From Candidatus Methanoplasma termitum (lineage in GTDB: Archaea; Thermoplasmatota; Thermoplasmata; Methanomassiliicoccales; Methanomethylophilaceae): 64,000 nt of DNA. Location: assembly GCF_000800805.1 (NCBI RefSeq), contig NZ_CP010070.1:434001-498000 (forward strand), given 5' to 3'. Below, one piece after another: positions 8,245 through 17,902 of the stretch. Position 1 is the first letter of the stretch, and each line of letters starts with the position of its first letter. The notes beneath the pieces are model-generated. The model worked only from the letters and a program-made list of their open reading frames with translations. It was not told where the DNA came from and did not search any database. The translations under genes were made by a program, and so were the position numbers.

Positions 8245-10561
8245 TCAGCGCGGTTCTATCGTCACGTCGCCGGTGATCTCTTCTTTGGGTATTACGAAGC
8301 TGCCGTCGGCGTTGGGGAGTATCGTCTTCCAGACAACATCCTCTTTGTCGCCGATGCGGTAGACGATCGTTCCGGAGTATCCTTCGACCTTGAAGCGGTA
8401 CTCGCTCTTCCTGTGCACCCTGTCAGCACCTGCGATGTTCAATGATTCGTTCTTGAGAACGTCATAGTATCTTCTGTAGAACAGAAAGAACCATAGCAGG
8501 ATGCCTGCGATTATGAGCAGGACGACGATACCGAGTACATACCACCCGATGCCGCTGTCGCTGGCGGCTGTGCCGCCGGAACCGATCTCGAAGTAGAGGG
8601 TTAGGTGCGTGTTGCCTGTGACGCTGTCGAAATGGAGGTTCGGCTCGGCCGTGACCTCATCGGGATGAGCCTCTGTGCTGACCTTCCACGTGCTGAAGGT
8701 GTAACCGTCTTCGGGCACCGGCACCACGAACAGTTCCGTGCCGTAGGCGAGGATGACCGGCGAGGTGTAATCCAGGAAGGACAGACCGTCCGTGCTGTAT
8801 TTCGCATATCCTTTCCCTTCCGTTATGTCTATCGTCAGAGTGACCGATGCAGCGACCGAACTCTTAACGTCGATGATGTGGTTCATCATCACATTCGTGA
8901 AGGTATAGCTTCCAGAATCGATCTGCTCCTGCGTCAAGAGTCTGCCGTCCACCGTTACCGACGATACTACATATCCGTCGGCTGCGGAGAAGTGGAACGT
9001 TTGGTCATTGAACCTCTGCACGGTTACAACTCCGCTCGGCGTTATCGTCGAGTTGCTGTCGGAGCTTGCGTTTATGTAATTGTTCTTTACGCCGGGAGCG
9101 ATGGGATCGAGACCTTTGTACTTTACGACCATCCCATCAAAATAACCGTGCCCCTCAACGCCTTCCCAGTTGCCGGTGCCGAAGGAATCCTCATACGAAT
9201 ACCCTGCCGCGACTAATCCTCCGTCCGAGATTACCGTGACAGCATAGAAGTACTCATAGCTCCCCCCGCCGAAGTTCGTCAGCCATTCCACCGTGCCGCT
9301 GCCGTCACACTTTATGATGGTCGCATCATAATCGCCGTACCCTGTAACGTCTACCCAGTCGCCGGTGCCGAAGCTATCCTCGCTTGAATACCCTACCACA
9401 ATGAATCCTCCGTCCGAGGTAGCAGCGATACTATTGAAGCCTTCGTCGCCCACCCCGCCGAAGTTCTTTGCCCATTCCAAAGCACCATTTTTGTCATATT
9501 TTACGGCGATCGAATCATATGAACCGTATCCAGGAACGCCGTCCCAGCTGCCGGTGCCGAAGGAACCCTCATAGGAAAGCCCTGCCGCAATGAATCCTCC
9601 GTCCGAGGTAGCTGCTACACTGCGGAATCTATCATAGTCCGCCCCGCCGAAGTTCTTTGCCCATTTCACCGTACCGCTGCCGTCAAACCTAACGACTATC
9701 GCATCACCATTACCATACCCCGCAACGCCATCCCACGCTGCCGGTGCCGAAGCTATCCTCGCTTGAATACCCTGCCGCAATGAATCCTCCGTCCGAGGTA
9801 GCTGCGACACAACTGAAGTCATCATCGCCCTCCCCGCCGAAGTTCTTTGCCCATTTCACCGTACCGTTGCTGTCGTACTTTACGGCGATCGCATCACTAT
9901 AACCATACCCCGCAACGCCATCCCAGCTGCCGATGCCGAAAGAATCCACATAAGAATACCCTATCGCAACGAATCCTCCGTCCGAGGTAGCTGCGACACC
10001 GTAGAATACATCATCGCCCTCCCCGCCGAAGTTCCTTATCCATTTAACCATACCGTTGCTGTCGTACTTTACGGCGATCGCATCATATGAACCGTACCCC
10101 TCAACGTCTTCCAAACTGCCGGTGCCGAAAGAATCCACATAAGAATACCCTACCGCGATGACTCCCCCGTCTGAGGTAGCTGTGACACTGTAGAAAATAT
10201 CATTGCCCTCCCCGCCGAATGTCCTCACCCATTTAACCATACCGTTGCTGTCGTACTTTACGGCGAGAGCATCTACCCCGCCGTACCCAGCAATGCCTCC
10301 CAAGTCGCCGGTGCCGAAGGAATACTCCTGAGCATACCCTACCGCAACGAATCCTCCGTCCGAGGTAGCTGCGACACCTTTGAACGTATCGCTGTCCGCC
10401 CCGCCGAAGTTGCTCTTGCTTAAGACAACAGTCCCTCCGCCGGATGCCCCGGCCGCGGAACTCTCCGTAACTTGTACGGCGGCGATCACTGTCATAAGCA
10501 GCGCCGCTGCCAAAAGCACGGCAACCACGCTTCTTTTTTTATCTAAACCAATAATGGTCAT
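8245..10561 (-). pseudogene. surface seven-bladed beta-propeller protein, split by a one-base frameshift
   Basis: The start is the ATG at 10561 (MTIIGLDKKRS), preceded by GGGGGGAG and followed by a good signal peptide. Blades of about 62 residues (FGG..D.F..VAATSDGGFIAVGYS...GYG..DAIAVKYDSNGTVKW) follow. Frame one runs to a stop at 9710; a second frame from about 9740 carries on to 8245. Sister blades read TCCCAGCTGCC where this has TCCCACGCTGCC, an extra C at 9736. Removing it joins the frames into about 771 residues with exactly seven blades. Downstream are a TITPSG-type beta module, another beta domain, a transmembrane helix ending WFFLFYRRYYDV near residue 685, and a charged tail of about 70 residues, both shared with the protein at 36308. 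It could be a true off-phase gene or an assembly error. Confidence 0.7.
9114..10410 (-). repeat. seven propeller blades of the frameshifted surface gene
   Basis: Seven tandem copies of a roughly 186-base unit coding FGG(E/A)..D.F.SVAATSDGGFIAVGYS..DSFGTG. The one-base insertion at 9736 is inside the fourth copy. The three copies before and three after are in consistent frames. Confidence 0.75.
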
Positions 10562-11098
10562 ACTTTTCTCCCCCCTGATAATGCAAGTTAAGAAAGCATC
10601 TCTTTCCATCCCAGCATTCCTGGTATATATAATGCACTCGTATATAATCTTATCTATCCATCGGTAGGGTACAGAATAAGGCGGAATATTGAGTGCACAT
10701 TCTCCGATTTCAAGCGTATGCTGTCGTAAACCCTCAGGGCAATGGAAATAGGTATGATGGCTGCGGAACCCCACTGGAAGGTACTGACTTTCGATCAATA
10801 AAAATCAGTAATGAAAGGGCTTTCAGGTACGGCCTGATTATCCGAACACAGCATTACATAGTATCAGATGTGCGATTCGATTTTCTGAACAAACATTAGA
10901 CGAAATATATTTTCCATCACCGGCGACCGTTGTCGAAGTGCACTCGGTTGCAGGCCGCCGATAAGGCTTCTGACCCCCTTTCCGACTACAAGCAATATGG
11001 AAAAGCATGATTTTTATGGTATTTTATATATAAATTTCTTTAAAAGAAGCGGTAACCTATAAAAAAGACTAACACCATGACATCATACAGGTAACAAC
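10562..11098. other. intergenic region between divergent genes
   Basis: Contains the promoter of the frameshifted propeller gene on the minus strand (TATA-like TTATATATA about 10622-10632, then GGGGGGAG Shine-Dalgarno) and the promoter of the DUF1508 gene on the plus strand (TTTATATATAAA about 11022-11035). The 10690-11000 stretch has an open frame of 68 codons that resembles nothing known, so I do not call a gene there. Confidence 0.5.
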
Positions 11099-11476
11099 AT
11101 GGGCAAATTTGTCGTTAAACCAGCAAGCGAGGGAATGACCTTCAATCTGTTCGCAAATAACGGACAGGTAATATGCAGGGCATCGCAAGTATATGCGAGC
11201 GAGGCCACGTGCATGAACGGAGTGGAAAGCGTAAGAAAAAACTGCAAGTCCAAAGTAGAGGATCAAACCGTTGCGGACTATGCAAAGCTTAAAAACCCGA
11301 AATACGAGATATTCATGGACAAGAACGGAGAAAAATACTACTTCCGCCTTAAAGCGATGAACGGAGAGATCATTGCCGTGTCCCAGGGCTATGCGGGCAA
11401 GGATTCGTGCAAGAACGGCATAGAGAGCGTCGGGAAAAATGCCCCTGACGCAACAGTCGTCAAAGAAGACGAATAA
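11099..11476 (+). CDS. tandem DUF1508 (YegP/UPF0339) protein
   Basis: A 125-residue protein made of two copies of the small DUF1508 fold. Residues 1-50 (KFVVKPASEGMTFNLFANNGQVI...) and 68-118 (KYEIFMDKNGEKYYFRLKAMNGEII...) align with each other, each ending with the C-KNGIESV helix motif. The family is widespread and cytosolic but has no settled function. A strong TATA box lies about 70 bases upstream; the T-rich stretch after the stop probably ends transcription. Confidence 0.85.
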   Translation: MGKFVVKPASEGMTFNLFANNGQVICRASQVYASEATCMNGVESVRKNCKSKVEDQTVADYAKLKNPKYEIFMDKNGEKYYFRLKAMNGEIIAVSQGYAGKDSCKNGIESVGKNAPDATVVKEDE

Positions 11477-11521
11477 ACCAAAAAGCAGGGTTCATCGCCC
11501 TGCATTCATATTTTTTAAAGA

Positions 11522-12850
11522 TCACTGATTCGCTTCCTCATCTGTCAGCAGTTTCTCGATCGCTACCGTACGGTTCTTTTCCATCCTCTTATATGCATGG
11601 GTCATCAGCGGAGGCGCCAATATCGATGTGACCAGTGCCATGAGGATTATGGAAGTGAACATATCGTAAGTGAACACAGCCGTACTGAGGCCGATCGTGG
11701 CAACGATGATGCCGACCTCCCCTCTCGGAATGAAACTCACCCCTATCAGATGGGCCGAGTCGTTGGGGAGTTTTCCCATCTTGCTTCCGATATATCCCGC
11801 CACATATTTGGTGGCTATAGCCACGGCCATTATCAAGCTGAATAAAGGCAGGATGCCCGGATCTATCCTATCCATCTGCAGCTCCATCCCGACCCAGATG
11901 AAGAAGAATGGGAGCATGAAGTATGTGATTATGTTGAAATTATGTTCGCATGGGATCGTGAGCTTGAACTCTGCGAATATCATTCCCGCGAAGAACGCCC
12001 CGATGATTGCCGCCAGACCGATGTTGACCGCAACTGCGGACAAACCGAAACATACCATTATAGCAAGGCCGACGGAACTCAGCTCACCCATGGGCCCCGG
12101 CTCCTCGCATGCGCATGCAGGCGAATTCGAATCGTCAACCCTTTCTCTCACAGCGGACCTCTGATGTCTTTTCCTTCTTCTGGAAGAAACCCTTTTTACT
12201 CTGGATATAAAGACGAACATGAAGATCACGAACGCTGCCACGATGGCGGCGTTGATGATTATCGTCGTAGTGTTCGCATTTGGTTTGATCGCCCCTATTA
12301 TGACTCCGAGCAGAGCAAGACAGAGGATATCGTCAATAATGGTGGCGCTTACGATGAGTTTCGCCTCGTGCGTATTCATTGCTTCCATATTCCTCAGACA
12401 TTCCACACCCACCGCCGTACTCGTACCGAACAGCGCCGCACCGATGAGCAATGCGGCGTTGAAGTCGATGCTGTCCTTGAGTATGAACAGCATTCCTCCC
12501 ACGAAAGGTATCGCTATGCCGAACACGGCGATGTAAGACGCTGTTTTTCCGACCTTCATCATATCGCTGAATTTTGTTTCGAGGCCGACTGCGAACAAAA
12601 GGAAAACGATGCCCAATTCTCCCATTATATGAAAGAAGTTCTCGGTCGTATCCGAATTGAACCCTTCGATACTGAACTTCATAAGGGTTGAGAACTCGGG
12701 TACGAAGATTATCATGTTGATGAACACCGCTCCGGCGAGGATCTCTCCGATGAGTTTCGGCAGCTTGACCCTTTCAAAAAGACTCCCCAGGATCTTAGAA
12801 AGAAGCAGTAAAACGAATATCTGCAGTATGATTGCCGGGATGTCCTCCAT
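11522..12850 (-). CDS. CPA2 family cation:proton antiporter (KefB/NapA-like)
   Basis: A 442-residue polytopic membrane protein of the monovalent cation:proton antiporter-2 family (Na_H_Exchanger domain). The ATG at 12850 (MEDIPAIILQ) is the sensible start; a much longer open frame continues antisense through the thermosome gene and is spurious. ATIIDDILCL contains the paired Asp typical of electrogenic Na+/H+ exchange. A loop of about 45 residues rich in Arg, Ser and Cys (SSRRRKRHQRSAV to ACACEEPGP) interrupts the middle of the protein and may be a cytosolic regulatory insert. No TrkA-N or TrkA-C domain follows. It is transcribed divergently from the thermosome gene. Confidence 0.82.
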   Translation of the reverse strand: MEDIPAIILQIFVLLLLSKILGSLFERVKLPKLIGEILAGAVFINMIIFVPEFSTLMKFSIEGFNSDTTENFFHIMGELGIVFLLFAVGLETKFSDMMKVGKTASYIAVFGIAIPFVGGMLFILKDSIDFNAALLIGAALFGTSTAVGVECLRNMEAMNTHEAKLIVSATIIDDILCLALLGVIIGAIKPNANTTTIIINAAIVAAFVIFMFVFISRVKRVSSRRRKRHQRSAVRERVDDSNSPACACEEPGPMGELSSVGLAIMVCFGLSAVAVNIGLAAIIGAFFAGMIFAEFKLTIPCEHNFNIITYFMLPFFFIWVGMELQMDRIDPGILPLFSLIMAVAIATKYVAGYIGSKMGKLPNDSAHLIGVSFIPRGEVGIIVATIGLSTAVFTYDMFTSIILMALVTSILAPPLMTHAYKRMEKNRTVAIEKLLTDEEANQ

Positions 12851-13018
12851 GGTAGGTTCGAATAGGTATGGCACTTTACTGCTTTTATTGTTTTCATTAG
12901 CTGGAAAGATATATGCCCCTCGGAAGATATGTCCCATCAGTACTGAACACGTACCTTGCAGAAGAATGTTAATATAGAAGAACAAAATTACCAATACCAA
13001 ATAAAGGAGAAAAATCCT

Positions 13019-14656
13019 ATGTATGCGAATGGAAACCAACCCATCATCGTGCTGAAAGAGGGCACGGAGAGAACCAAGGACAAAGAGGCCCAGTTCAATA
13101 ACATCGCAGCCGCAAAGGCTGTGGGCGACGCCGTAAGGTCCACACTCGGTCCGAAAGGAATGGACAAAATGCTCGTGAACACCATCGGCGATGTCGTGAT
13201 CACGAACGACGGAGTAACGATCCTTAAGGAGATCGAAGTACAGCACCCGGCGGCAAAGATGGTCGTAGAGGTTGCAAAGACACAGGACAACGAGTGCGGG
13301 GACGGAACGACCACCGCAGTCGTGCTCGCAGGAGAACTTCTCAAACAGTCGGAAGAACTCATCAACGCAAAGATCCACCCCACTGTTATCACCAACGGAT
13401 ACAGGATGGCGGCGGAGAAAGCGACCGAGATCATGAATGATATCGCAGTCGATGCGACCAAGGACGACGTCCTCAAAAAGGTCGCAGTCACCTCGCTGAC
13501 AGGCAAATCGGTAGGCGAAGAGTACGAAAAGCTCGCAGAAATGATCGTGAAAGCGGTGAAAGCGGTCGCTGAAGACGGAAAGGTCGACACAGACAACGTC
13601 CGCGTAGAGAAGAAGATAGGCGGAGTCATCGGCGACACATACCTTGTTGAGGGTGTTGTCGTCGACAAAGAGGCTGTGCACTCACGCATGCCTAAGACAG
13701 TGTCCAACGCAAAGATCGCACTTTTTGCCGCTTCATTGGAAGTAAAGAAAACAGAGTTCGATGCGCAGATACAGATCACTGACCCCGCCTCGATGTCGAA
13801 ATTCCTCAACGAGGAAGAGAACGCAATGAAAGCTCTTGTCGACAAGATCAAAGAGGTCGGAGCAAATGTTGTGTTCTCCTCAAAAGGCGTAGATGAGCTT
13901 GTGCAGCACTACCTCGCAAAAGCCGGAATACTCGGATACAGAAGGCTCAAACAGAGCGATCTCGATGCGATCGCGAAAGCTACAGGCGGAACAGTCGTCG
14001 GCAGCGTCATGGAGATAACCAAGAAAGACCTCGGAACAGCCGGTCTCGTCGAAGAGAAGATGGTCGGAGAGGACGGAATGGCGTTCATCACCAAATGCAA
14101 GAACCCCAAGGCAGTAACGATCTTCCTGCGCGGAGGGACCGAGCACGTCCTGGAAGAGGTCGAGAGAGCGGTACACGATGCGATACGCACGGTCGGCATA
14201 ACATATGAGGACAAGAAGGTCGTCGCGGGCGGAGGCGCCCCCGAGATCGAGCTTTGCCTCAGGCTTTCCGAGTACGCGTCCACAGTCGGCGGCAGGGAAC
14301 AGCTCGCAATAGAGAAGTTCGCAAAGGCCATGGAGATCATACCCTGGACGCTTGCGGAGAACTCGGGATTGGATTCGATCGACAGCATCATCAAACTCAA
14401 GAACGCCCACGAGAAAAAGAAGGACGGAAAGTATTACGGCATCGATCTCTCCACGGGAGATGCGGTCGATATGCTGAAACTGAACGTCGTAGAACCCCTC
14501 AGGGTCAAGACGCAGGCGATAAGCGCAGCTGCTGAAGTGGCGAACATGGTCCTCAGGATCGACGATGTCATCGCCGCGCGCAGGAACACAGCACCGCCGC
14601 AGATGCCTGGCGGACCTGGCGGACCTGGCGGCGGAATGCCTCCGGGCATGATGTAA
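13019..14656 (+). CDS. thsA: thermosome subunit (group II chaperonin)
   Basis: A 545-residue group II chaperonin subunit. The ATG at 13019 (MYANGNQP) is chosen because AAAGGAG precedes it by about nine bases; an upstream in-frame ATG gives an unrelated extension. Nucleotide-binding motifs are [20 protein letters not shown] and [17 protein letters not shown] near the N-terminus, and the Gly/Met-rich tail ([15 protein letters not shown]) projects into the folding chamber. It assembles as an ATP-driven double ring for protein folding. No partner subunit is in the window. Confidence 0.97.
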   Translation: MYANGNQPIIVLKEGTERTKDKEAQFNNIAAAKAVGDAVRSTLGPKGMDKMLVNTIGDVVITNDGVTILKEIEVQHPAAKMVVEVAKTQDNECGDGTTTAVVLAGELLKQSEELINAKIHPTVITNGYRMAAEKATEIMNDIAVDATKDDVLKKVAVTSLTGKSVGEEYEKLAEMIVKAVKAVAEDGKVDTDNVRVEKKIGGVIGDTYLVEGVVVDKEAVHSRMPKTVSNAKIALFAASLEVKKTEFDAQIQITDPASMSKFLNEEENAMKALVDKIKEVGANVVFSSKGVDELVQHYLAKAGILGYRRLKQSDLDAIAKATGGTVVGSVMEITKKDLGTAGLVEEKMVGEDGMAFITKCKNPKAVTIFLRGGTEHVLEEVERAVHDAIRTVGITYEDKKVVAGGGAPEIELCLRLSEYASTVGGREQLAIEKFAKAMEIIPWTLAENSGLDSIDSIIKLKNAHEKKKDGKYYGIDLSTGDAVDMLKLNVVEPLRVKTQAISAAAEVANMVLRIDDVIAARRNTAPPQMPGGPGGPGGGMPPGMM

Positions 14657-14851
14657 AACTAAACTTTCGGGGGGAATACCCTCCTTCCTTTATTCCCTTT
14701 TACAAAGATAAGCATAGGATTTTTCGGTCCAGTTAATGAGGATAGCGGTCACTTCTAACTTCTTTTGACACGTGTCCGCTATTCCATTTTTCTGCCTAAC
14801 AATTTCGAAGGAAATTATTTATAGAAATAGTACGATATTATTCCGATAAAT

Positions 14852-15067
14852 ATGCTCGTTACTGCTACGGAATTCAGAACGAATGTCGGAAAATACCTTG
14901 ACCTAATGGTAAAAGAAGACGTCTTCATAATGAAATATGGAAAGTTTGCCGGAGTTTTATCTGCAGATAAACAGTCAAAAAAGAGGGTTCTTGAAGCATA
15001 TGCCGGATCATATAAACACGAAGGGGATCTTGAAGACCTTCTTAAAAAAAGGTTGGATGAACTTTGA
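14852..15067 (+). CDS. antitoxin-like protein (Phd/YefM type)
   Basis: A 71-residue protein starting MLVTATEFRTNVGKYLD, the typical Phd/YefM N-terminus that forms the DNA-binding dimer, followed by an acidic/basic tail for toxin binding. Its stop TGA overlaps the TTG start of the PIN toxin gene. It should neutralise the toxin and repress the operon. An AT-rich upstream stretch with TATTTATAG-like sequence (about 14816-14825) is the likely promoter. Confidence 0.75.
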   Translation: MLVTATEFRTNVGKYLDLMVKEDVFIMKYGKFAGVLSADKQSKKRVLEAYAGSYKHEGDLEDLLKKRLDEL

Positions 15068-15522
15068 AAGCACTCATAGACACAAATGTTTTGATAGATG
15101 TAGTGCAGATGAGAGAGCCGTTCTATAAGGATTCAAAAAAAATTTTTCAGATGGCGATCGACGAAACGATCGAGGGTTATGTTTCCGTGCAATCACTAAG
15201 GGATGTCTTTTATGTGTGCAAAGAAAAATACAAGAGCAAAGACCCGTTCTTACCAATCGAACAATTGGCATACTTGTTCAACATTATTGATGTTACATCA
15301 GAGGATTCAATATCTGCGTTAATGTCCGGTCAAGAGGACTATGAGGACGCTTTACTAATTTTTTCCGCAGAGAGAAACGATTTAGATGCGATCATTACGA
15401 GAAACACAAAAGATTTCTATGACACGGATCTTTTTGTAATAGATCCTTCTGAAATAGACAAAATTTTTGAGCCGGGTATCAGGTCCGGAAAATCAGTGGT
15501 TGACTTAAAGTGTGGTGATTAA
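15064..15522 (+). CDS. vapC: PIN-domain ribonuclease toxin (VapC-like)
   Basis: A 152-residue PIN-domain protein with a TTG start overlapping the antitoxin stop. Acidic residues expected for Mg2+ binding are present: Asp6 in LIDTNVLIDV, acidic residues around 91-95 in QEDYEDALL, and Asp108 with ITRNTKDF, the classic PIN C-terminal signature. VapC toxins cut tRNA or rRNA. It lies between two antitoxin-like genes with no spacing. Confidence 0.85.
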   Translation: MKALIDTNVLIDVVQMREPFYKDSKKIFQMAIDETIEGYVSVQSLRDVFYVCKEKYKSKDPFLPIEQLAYLFNIIDVTSEDSISALMSGQEDYEDALLIFSAERNDLDAIITRNTKDFYDTDLFVIDPSEIDKIFEPGIRSGKSVVDLKCGD

Positions 15523-15768
15523 ATGAAAGTATGGGAAGAAGAGTTAGCTGCCAATTTTGAACAATGTGTGGCAATGTCTCTGTTAGAGGATCTCATTATC
15601 ATGAGAAAATGCAAAGCCATCGGGGTACTTTCTGCATCTGATTATTTAAAGAATGAAGTCAAGAAAATAGCAGAACTTGCTGATGCTGAATTTAAAAACG
15701 GCCAAACATCAGAAAAGCCGGCATTAGATATGTTAAAGGATCTTTTGAGTATAGATGAATGCGATTGA
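15523..15768 (+). CDS. second, divergent antitoxin-like protein
   Basis: An 81-residue protein starting directly after the toxin stop. The stretch LIIMRKCKAIGVLSASDYLKNEVKKI aligns with FIMKYGKFAGVLSADKQSKKRVLEA of the first antitoxin, but the N-terminal VTATEFR strand is missing. It could be a decayed antitoxin copy, or a second antitoxin that binds the toxin without DNA binding. Confidence 0.55.
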   Translation: MKVWEEELAANFEQCVAMSLLEDLIIMRKCKAIGVLSASDYLKNEVKKIAELADAEFKNGQTSEKPALDMLKDLLSIDECD

Positions 15769-15821
15769 AAATGAACAATTTTGAAAAGGGATTTCTTCGC
15801 AAAAGGCAAGTCTTTATAATT

Positions 15822-15844
15822 AATGTTGGTAAAGGTACAACATT
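15822..15844 (+). promoter_or_regulatory. inverted repeat before recombinase pair
   Basis: AATGTTG-N9-CAACATT is a perfect seven-base inverted repeat just downstream of TTTATAATTA, between the toxin-antitoxin set and the recombinases. It may be an operator or recombination half-sites. A second TATA-like TTTTTATAT follows at about 15870, some 35 bases before the recombinase start. Confidence 0.35.
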
Positions 15845-15910
15845 TATCAATTTCACTCAACTCTAACCTTTTTATATCTCTCATTAGATGGTGTATAAGG
15901 ATGGGGATCC

Positions 15911-16708
15911 ATGCGGGCAGCACTCTACGTCAGAGTGTCGACGGAAGACCAAGCAAAAGAAGGGTTCTCCCTCGATGCACAGACAAAAAGACTGGAAGCC
16001 TACTGCAGGCTTAAAGGGTATGAGATATCCGACATCTACAGGGATGAAGGGTGTTCCGGAAGGAACACCGAGCGTCCGGAATACAAGAGGATGATGGAAG
16101 ACCAAGACAACTGGGACGTCCTCGTTGTGCTGAAGATGGACAGGATACACCGTAACAGTGTGAACTTTACACTGATGATGGACGATCTCCGCAAGAACAA
16201 GAAAGAGTTCTGCTCCACTCAGGAGAAGATCGACACCGGTACCGCTATGGGCAGATTCGCTATGGACATGATGCAGAGGATCGCCCAGCTCGAAAGCGAA
16301 CAGATCGGGGAAAGAGTAAAGATCGGAATGGCCAGAAAGGCCGAGTCCGGAGAAGGGTACATGGGCTCCGGACATCCTTACGGTTATGTTTACGAAAGGG
16401 GCTCTTTGGTGGTCATTGAGAACGAAGCCAGGGTCGTAAGGGACATCTACTCCATGCATCAGCGGGGAATGTCCCTGAGGGCCATTGCGGACGCATTGAA
16501 CCATTCATACATCTTATCTAAAAAAGGCGGAAGATGGACCCACCAATCGATCTCGAAGATCGTTCACAACCCGCTCTATGCGGGCTATGTCAGATGGACA
16601 TACTTCGATGAGCACACACAGAAAACAAGATGCATTATCCGCACCGGAGACCACGCCGCGATAGTGAACAAAGGTGTTTTTGAATCGATCAACGGCCCAA
16701 TCGAATGA
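15911..16708 (+). CDS. serine recombinase (resolvase/invertase plus recombinase domain), copy 1
   Basis: A 265-residue serine recombinase. The nucleophile Ser10 is in YVRVSTEDQ, the catalytic Arg region is LKMDRIHRN (Arg78/Arg81), and QLESEQIGER begins the long dimer helix. Residues 150-250 form the PF07508-type recombinase domain (YGYVYERG...SISKIVHNPLYAGYVRW). It lacks the zinc ribbon and coiled coil of large integrases, so it is at the short end of that class. Nine bases separate it from a paralogue, suggesting the two act together. Role: DNA inversion, excision or integration. Confidence 0.9.
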   Translation: MRAALYVRVSTEDQAKEGFSLDAQTKRLEAYCRLKGYEISDIYRDEGCSGRNTERPEYKRMMEDQDNWDVLVVLKMDRIHRNSVNFTLMMDDLRKNKKEFCSTQEKIDTGTAMGRFAMDMMQRIAQLESEQIGERVKIGMARKAESGEGYMGSGHPYGYVYERGSLVVIENEARVVRDIYSMHQRGMSLRAIADALNHSYILSKKGGRWTHQSISKIVHNPLYAGYVRWTYFDEHTQKTRCIIRTGDHAAIVNKGVFESINGPIE

Positions 16709-16717
16709 GGTCCTCTC

Positions 16718-17557
16718 ATGAAAGCGGCAGTTTATTTGAGAGTATCAACAGAAGAACAGTCGATGGAAGGATACTCGCTGGATGCTCAGAGGTCGATACT
16801 TTTGGATTATTGTCTGTCGGAAGGGTGGGAAGTCTTCGACATCTATACGGATGACGGGTATTCGGGGAGAAGCATAAAGAGGCCCGAATACACAAGGATG
16901 TTCAACGAGTTAGAAAAATGGGATGTACTGTTGGTCCTGAAGATCGACCGTATACACAGGAACATCCGCAATTTCATGAATATGATGGACGATCTGAACA
17001 AGAAGGATAAGAAATTCGCTTCTGCGATGGACTCTCTGGACACCACAAATGCATTGGGCAGATTCGTTGTAAACGTTATACAGATGATAGCTCAGCTGGA
17101 AAGCGAGCAGATCGGTGAAAGAACGTACTTTGGAATGGAAGAGAAAGCGAGATCGATGGTCAACACCGAAAAAGAGAGCCGGACGATGGGGTTCAATGCC
17201 CCATACGGGTACGGTCTTGACAAAGGCGTTCTGATATCTGTGCCTGAGGAATTGGCCGTCGTGAGGAGTATTTTCAAAGAATATTTGGACGGATCAACAA
17301 TGGACAGCATTGCGTACAGATTGAACAACGCCGACCAATTGACGAAAAATGGCAATCCATGGAACATTTTCAACATCAGGACCGTTCTCCACAATCCCAT
17401 TTATGCCGGGTATATGAGATGGGATAAGGTGCTGGTAAGGCACTTTGCGCAGGAGGCTGTGTCGGCTGATGAGTTCAACCGTGTTCAGGACATGATTTCC
17501 TCTAAGATCAGGGATCCTAAGAAGAGAAAAGACAGAAAAATCCCAGAAGAATTATGA
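16718..17557 (+). CDS. serine recombinase, copy 2
   Basis: A 279-residue paralogue of the preceding protein over the whole length. Ser10 is in YLRVSTEEQ, the Arg motif is LKIDRIHRN, and it ends with a Lys/Arg-rich tail (KIRDPKKRKDRK). The recombinase domain ends at IRTVLHNPIYAGYMRW. The pair sits 345 bases before the giant surface-protein gene. Tandem non-identical serine recombinases are known to act as heteromers in some elements, but here that is only inferred. Confidence 0.9.
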   Translation: MKAAVYLRVSTEEQSMEGYSLDAQRSILLDYCLSEGWEVFDIYTDDGYSGRSIKRPEYTRMFNELEKWDVLLVLKIDRIHRNIRNFMNMMDDLNKKDKKFASAMDSLDTTNALGRFVVNVIQMIAQLESEQIGERTYFGMEEKARSMVNTEKESRTMGFNAPYGYGLDKGVLISVPEELAVVRSIFKEYLDGSTMDSIAYRLNNADQLTKNGNPWNIFNIRTVLHNPIYAGYMRWDKVLVRHFAQEAVSADEFNRVQDMISSKIRDPKKRKDRKIPEEL

Positions 17558-17902
17558 CACGACTATGACGGCTCTGGTGAAACCCTGCTGAACAATAGTT
17601 CGTATGTGAATATTTCCACATGACCTCGGTTCGAGTCCGAAGCATCAAGGTCTGATTACTTTTGTTAATTTGCATGATGCAATAATGGATTTCATTAGAG
17701 TTTCTCCCTTTTCGGCTTTGCCAATGACAAATACAATTATTCTACTTGTTTAGAAACAACTGCAAGCAACATGGATTTTAATAGTATATATAACAGACTG
17801 GTATTCTATACTATTATTGTAGATTGACCATTTTTATATAGTTTTCAAACTAACGTTATTGCCATAATGGGGGGCTGATAAAAAAGTCAATGAGGGAATA
17901 AG
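17558..17902 (+). promoter_or_regulatory. intergenic region with promoter of the giant surface gene
   Basis: Holds, in order: GGTTCGAGTCC at about 17631-17641, which looks like a tRNA T-loop without the rest of a tRNA; the palindrome TTGCATGATGCAA (17670-17682); two TATA boxes (AGTATATATAAC about 17785-17797 and TTTTTATATAG about 17831-17841); a leader motif CCATAATGGGGGGCTGAT (17862-17879); and a GAGGG Shine-Dalgarno 6-10 bases before ATG 17903. The second TATA box puts the transcript start close to the leader motif. Confidence 0.5.

Noticed and set aside
12851-13681. N-terminal extension of the antiporter frame running antisense through the thermosome gene
   Set aside because: The extension has no transporter features; the ATG at 12850 starts the first membrane helix, and the opposite strand codes for a certain thermosome.
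12988-13851. 287-codon antisense frame in the thermosome gene
   Set aside because: Ser/Thr/Ile-rich shadow translation of a well-supported gene.
17560-17660. Complete tRNA gene (possibly pyrrolysine tRNA) after the recombinases
   Set aside because: Only a T-loop-like stretch is present; no acceptor pairing and no CTA anticodon arm can be formed.
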